Part shown: positions 30,633 through 30,946 of the stretch, one piece after another
Numbering within the stretch: the first letter of the stretch is position 1
How the letters are laid out: each line of letters begins with the position of its first letter
DNA from: Thermoflexus sp.
GTDB lineage: Bacteria; Chloroflexota; Anaerolineae; Thermoflexales; Thermoflexaceae
DNA: 30,946 nucleotides
Direction: 5' to 3'
NCBI GenBank assembly: GCA_017743605.1
Contig: JAGHYO010000003.1
Coordinates: forward strand, 1 to 30,946
Notes under the pieces: model-generated
The model's database searches: none
The model's input: the letters and a program-made list of their open reading frames with translations, nothing else
Told to the model about the DNA's origin: nothing
Translations under genes and position numbers: made by a program

Positions 30633-30946
30633 TCAGCCATCTAGGGACCCCAGCCATCCCCGGCGCTCGACCCACTTCACCAGCTCCAGCACCGGCATCA
30701 CTGTGGCCGCCGCCACAAGGACGATGGCCCAATCGATCAATGGGAGACTGTAGATCTTGAACAGATCCCGCAGGAAGGGCACATAGAGGAGCAGCAACAG
30801 CAGCGTGATCTCCCAGAGGATCGCCCGGTTCAGCCAGCGGTTCGCGAAGGGCTGGCGCAGGACCGAGTGGCGGTCCGATCGGAAGTTATACGCCTTGAAG
30901 AACTGGATCAGGACCAGGGATACGAAGGCCATGGTCATGGCCTCCT
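30633..30946 (-). CDS. P-type cation-transporting ATPase, C-terminal fragment (runs off window)
   Basis: The last 103 residues of a P-type ATPase of the Ca2+/Na+,K+ type C-terminal domain. AMTMAFVSLVLIQFFKAYNFRSDRHSV matches the region after transmembrane helix 8, and two further helices follow (about 45-60 and 68-88). Catalytic domains lie beyond the right edge. The stop is TGA at 30633, 35 bases before the dedA remnant. Confidence 0.85.
   Translation of the reverse strand, partial: EAMTMAFVSLVLIQFFKAYNFRSDRHSVLRQPFANRWLNRAILWEITLLLLLLYVPFLRDLFKIYSLPLIDWAIVLVAAATVMPVLELVKWVERRGWLGSLDG

Overview
This 31 kb window is high-GC (about 65% by eye) and looks like a thermophilic Chloroflexota (Anaerolineae / Thermoflexus-like) chromosome. 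That placement is inference. It rests on the archaeal-type prolyl-tRNA synthetase, a family 57 glycosidase, secreted proteins of the 'ETGHTV...HGG' repeat type, and a decayed protease ending in the '(V/I)YLP' tail common in Chloroflexota exported proteins. No tRNA, rRNA or CRISPR array was seen.

Layout. 1-1853 (-): partial TPR protein. 1998-5533 (+): proS, a class II aldolase-family protein and a secreted repeat protein; these are the only plus-strand genes. 5661-8999 (-): a two-component system, followed by four helically phased GTTACA repeats, a frameshifted small secreted ORF and a beta-propeller protein with a damaged 5' end. 9171-19624 (-): one 13-gene block for glycerol and dihydroxyacetone. 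20128-24395 (-): GH57 and the TldD/TldE peptidase pair. 24516-26560 (-): MFS transporter and rsmI. 26825-30946 (-): a decay zone with a subtilase pseudogene that has lost its catalytic domain, a tyrosine-recombinase-like protein lacking most active-site residues, a broken dedA, and the C-terminus of a P-type ATPase.

The centre of interest is the glycerol/DHA block, in transcription order glpF, dhaK, dhaL, glpK, glpA, then SdhB-, SdhC- and SdhD-like genes, a methyltransferase-like gene, a DJ-1/PfpI gene, dhaM, ptsH and ptsI. Glycerol would enter through GlpF, be phosphorylated by GlpK and be oxidised by GlpA. Dihydroxyacetone would be phosphorylated by DhaK-DhaL using PEP phosphate passed along PtsI, PtsH and DhaM, with no sugar permease in the block. 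GlpA is only 388 aa, lacks the usual C-terminal domain, and is followed not by glpB/glpC but by an SdhB-type three-cluster iron-sulfur protein and two SdhC/SdhD-type membrane subunits, with no SdhA. This suggests a hybrid glycerol-3-phosphate:quinone oxidoreductase built on a succinate-dehydrogenase electron-transfer and membrane module. Two 17-bp palindromes 32 bp apart sit on the probable promoter of the block.
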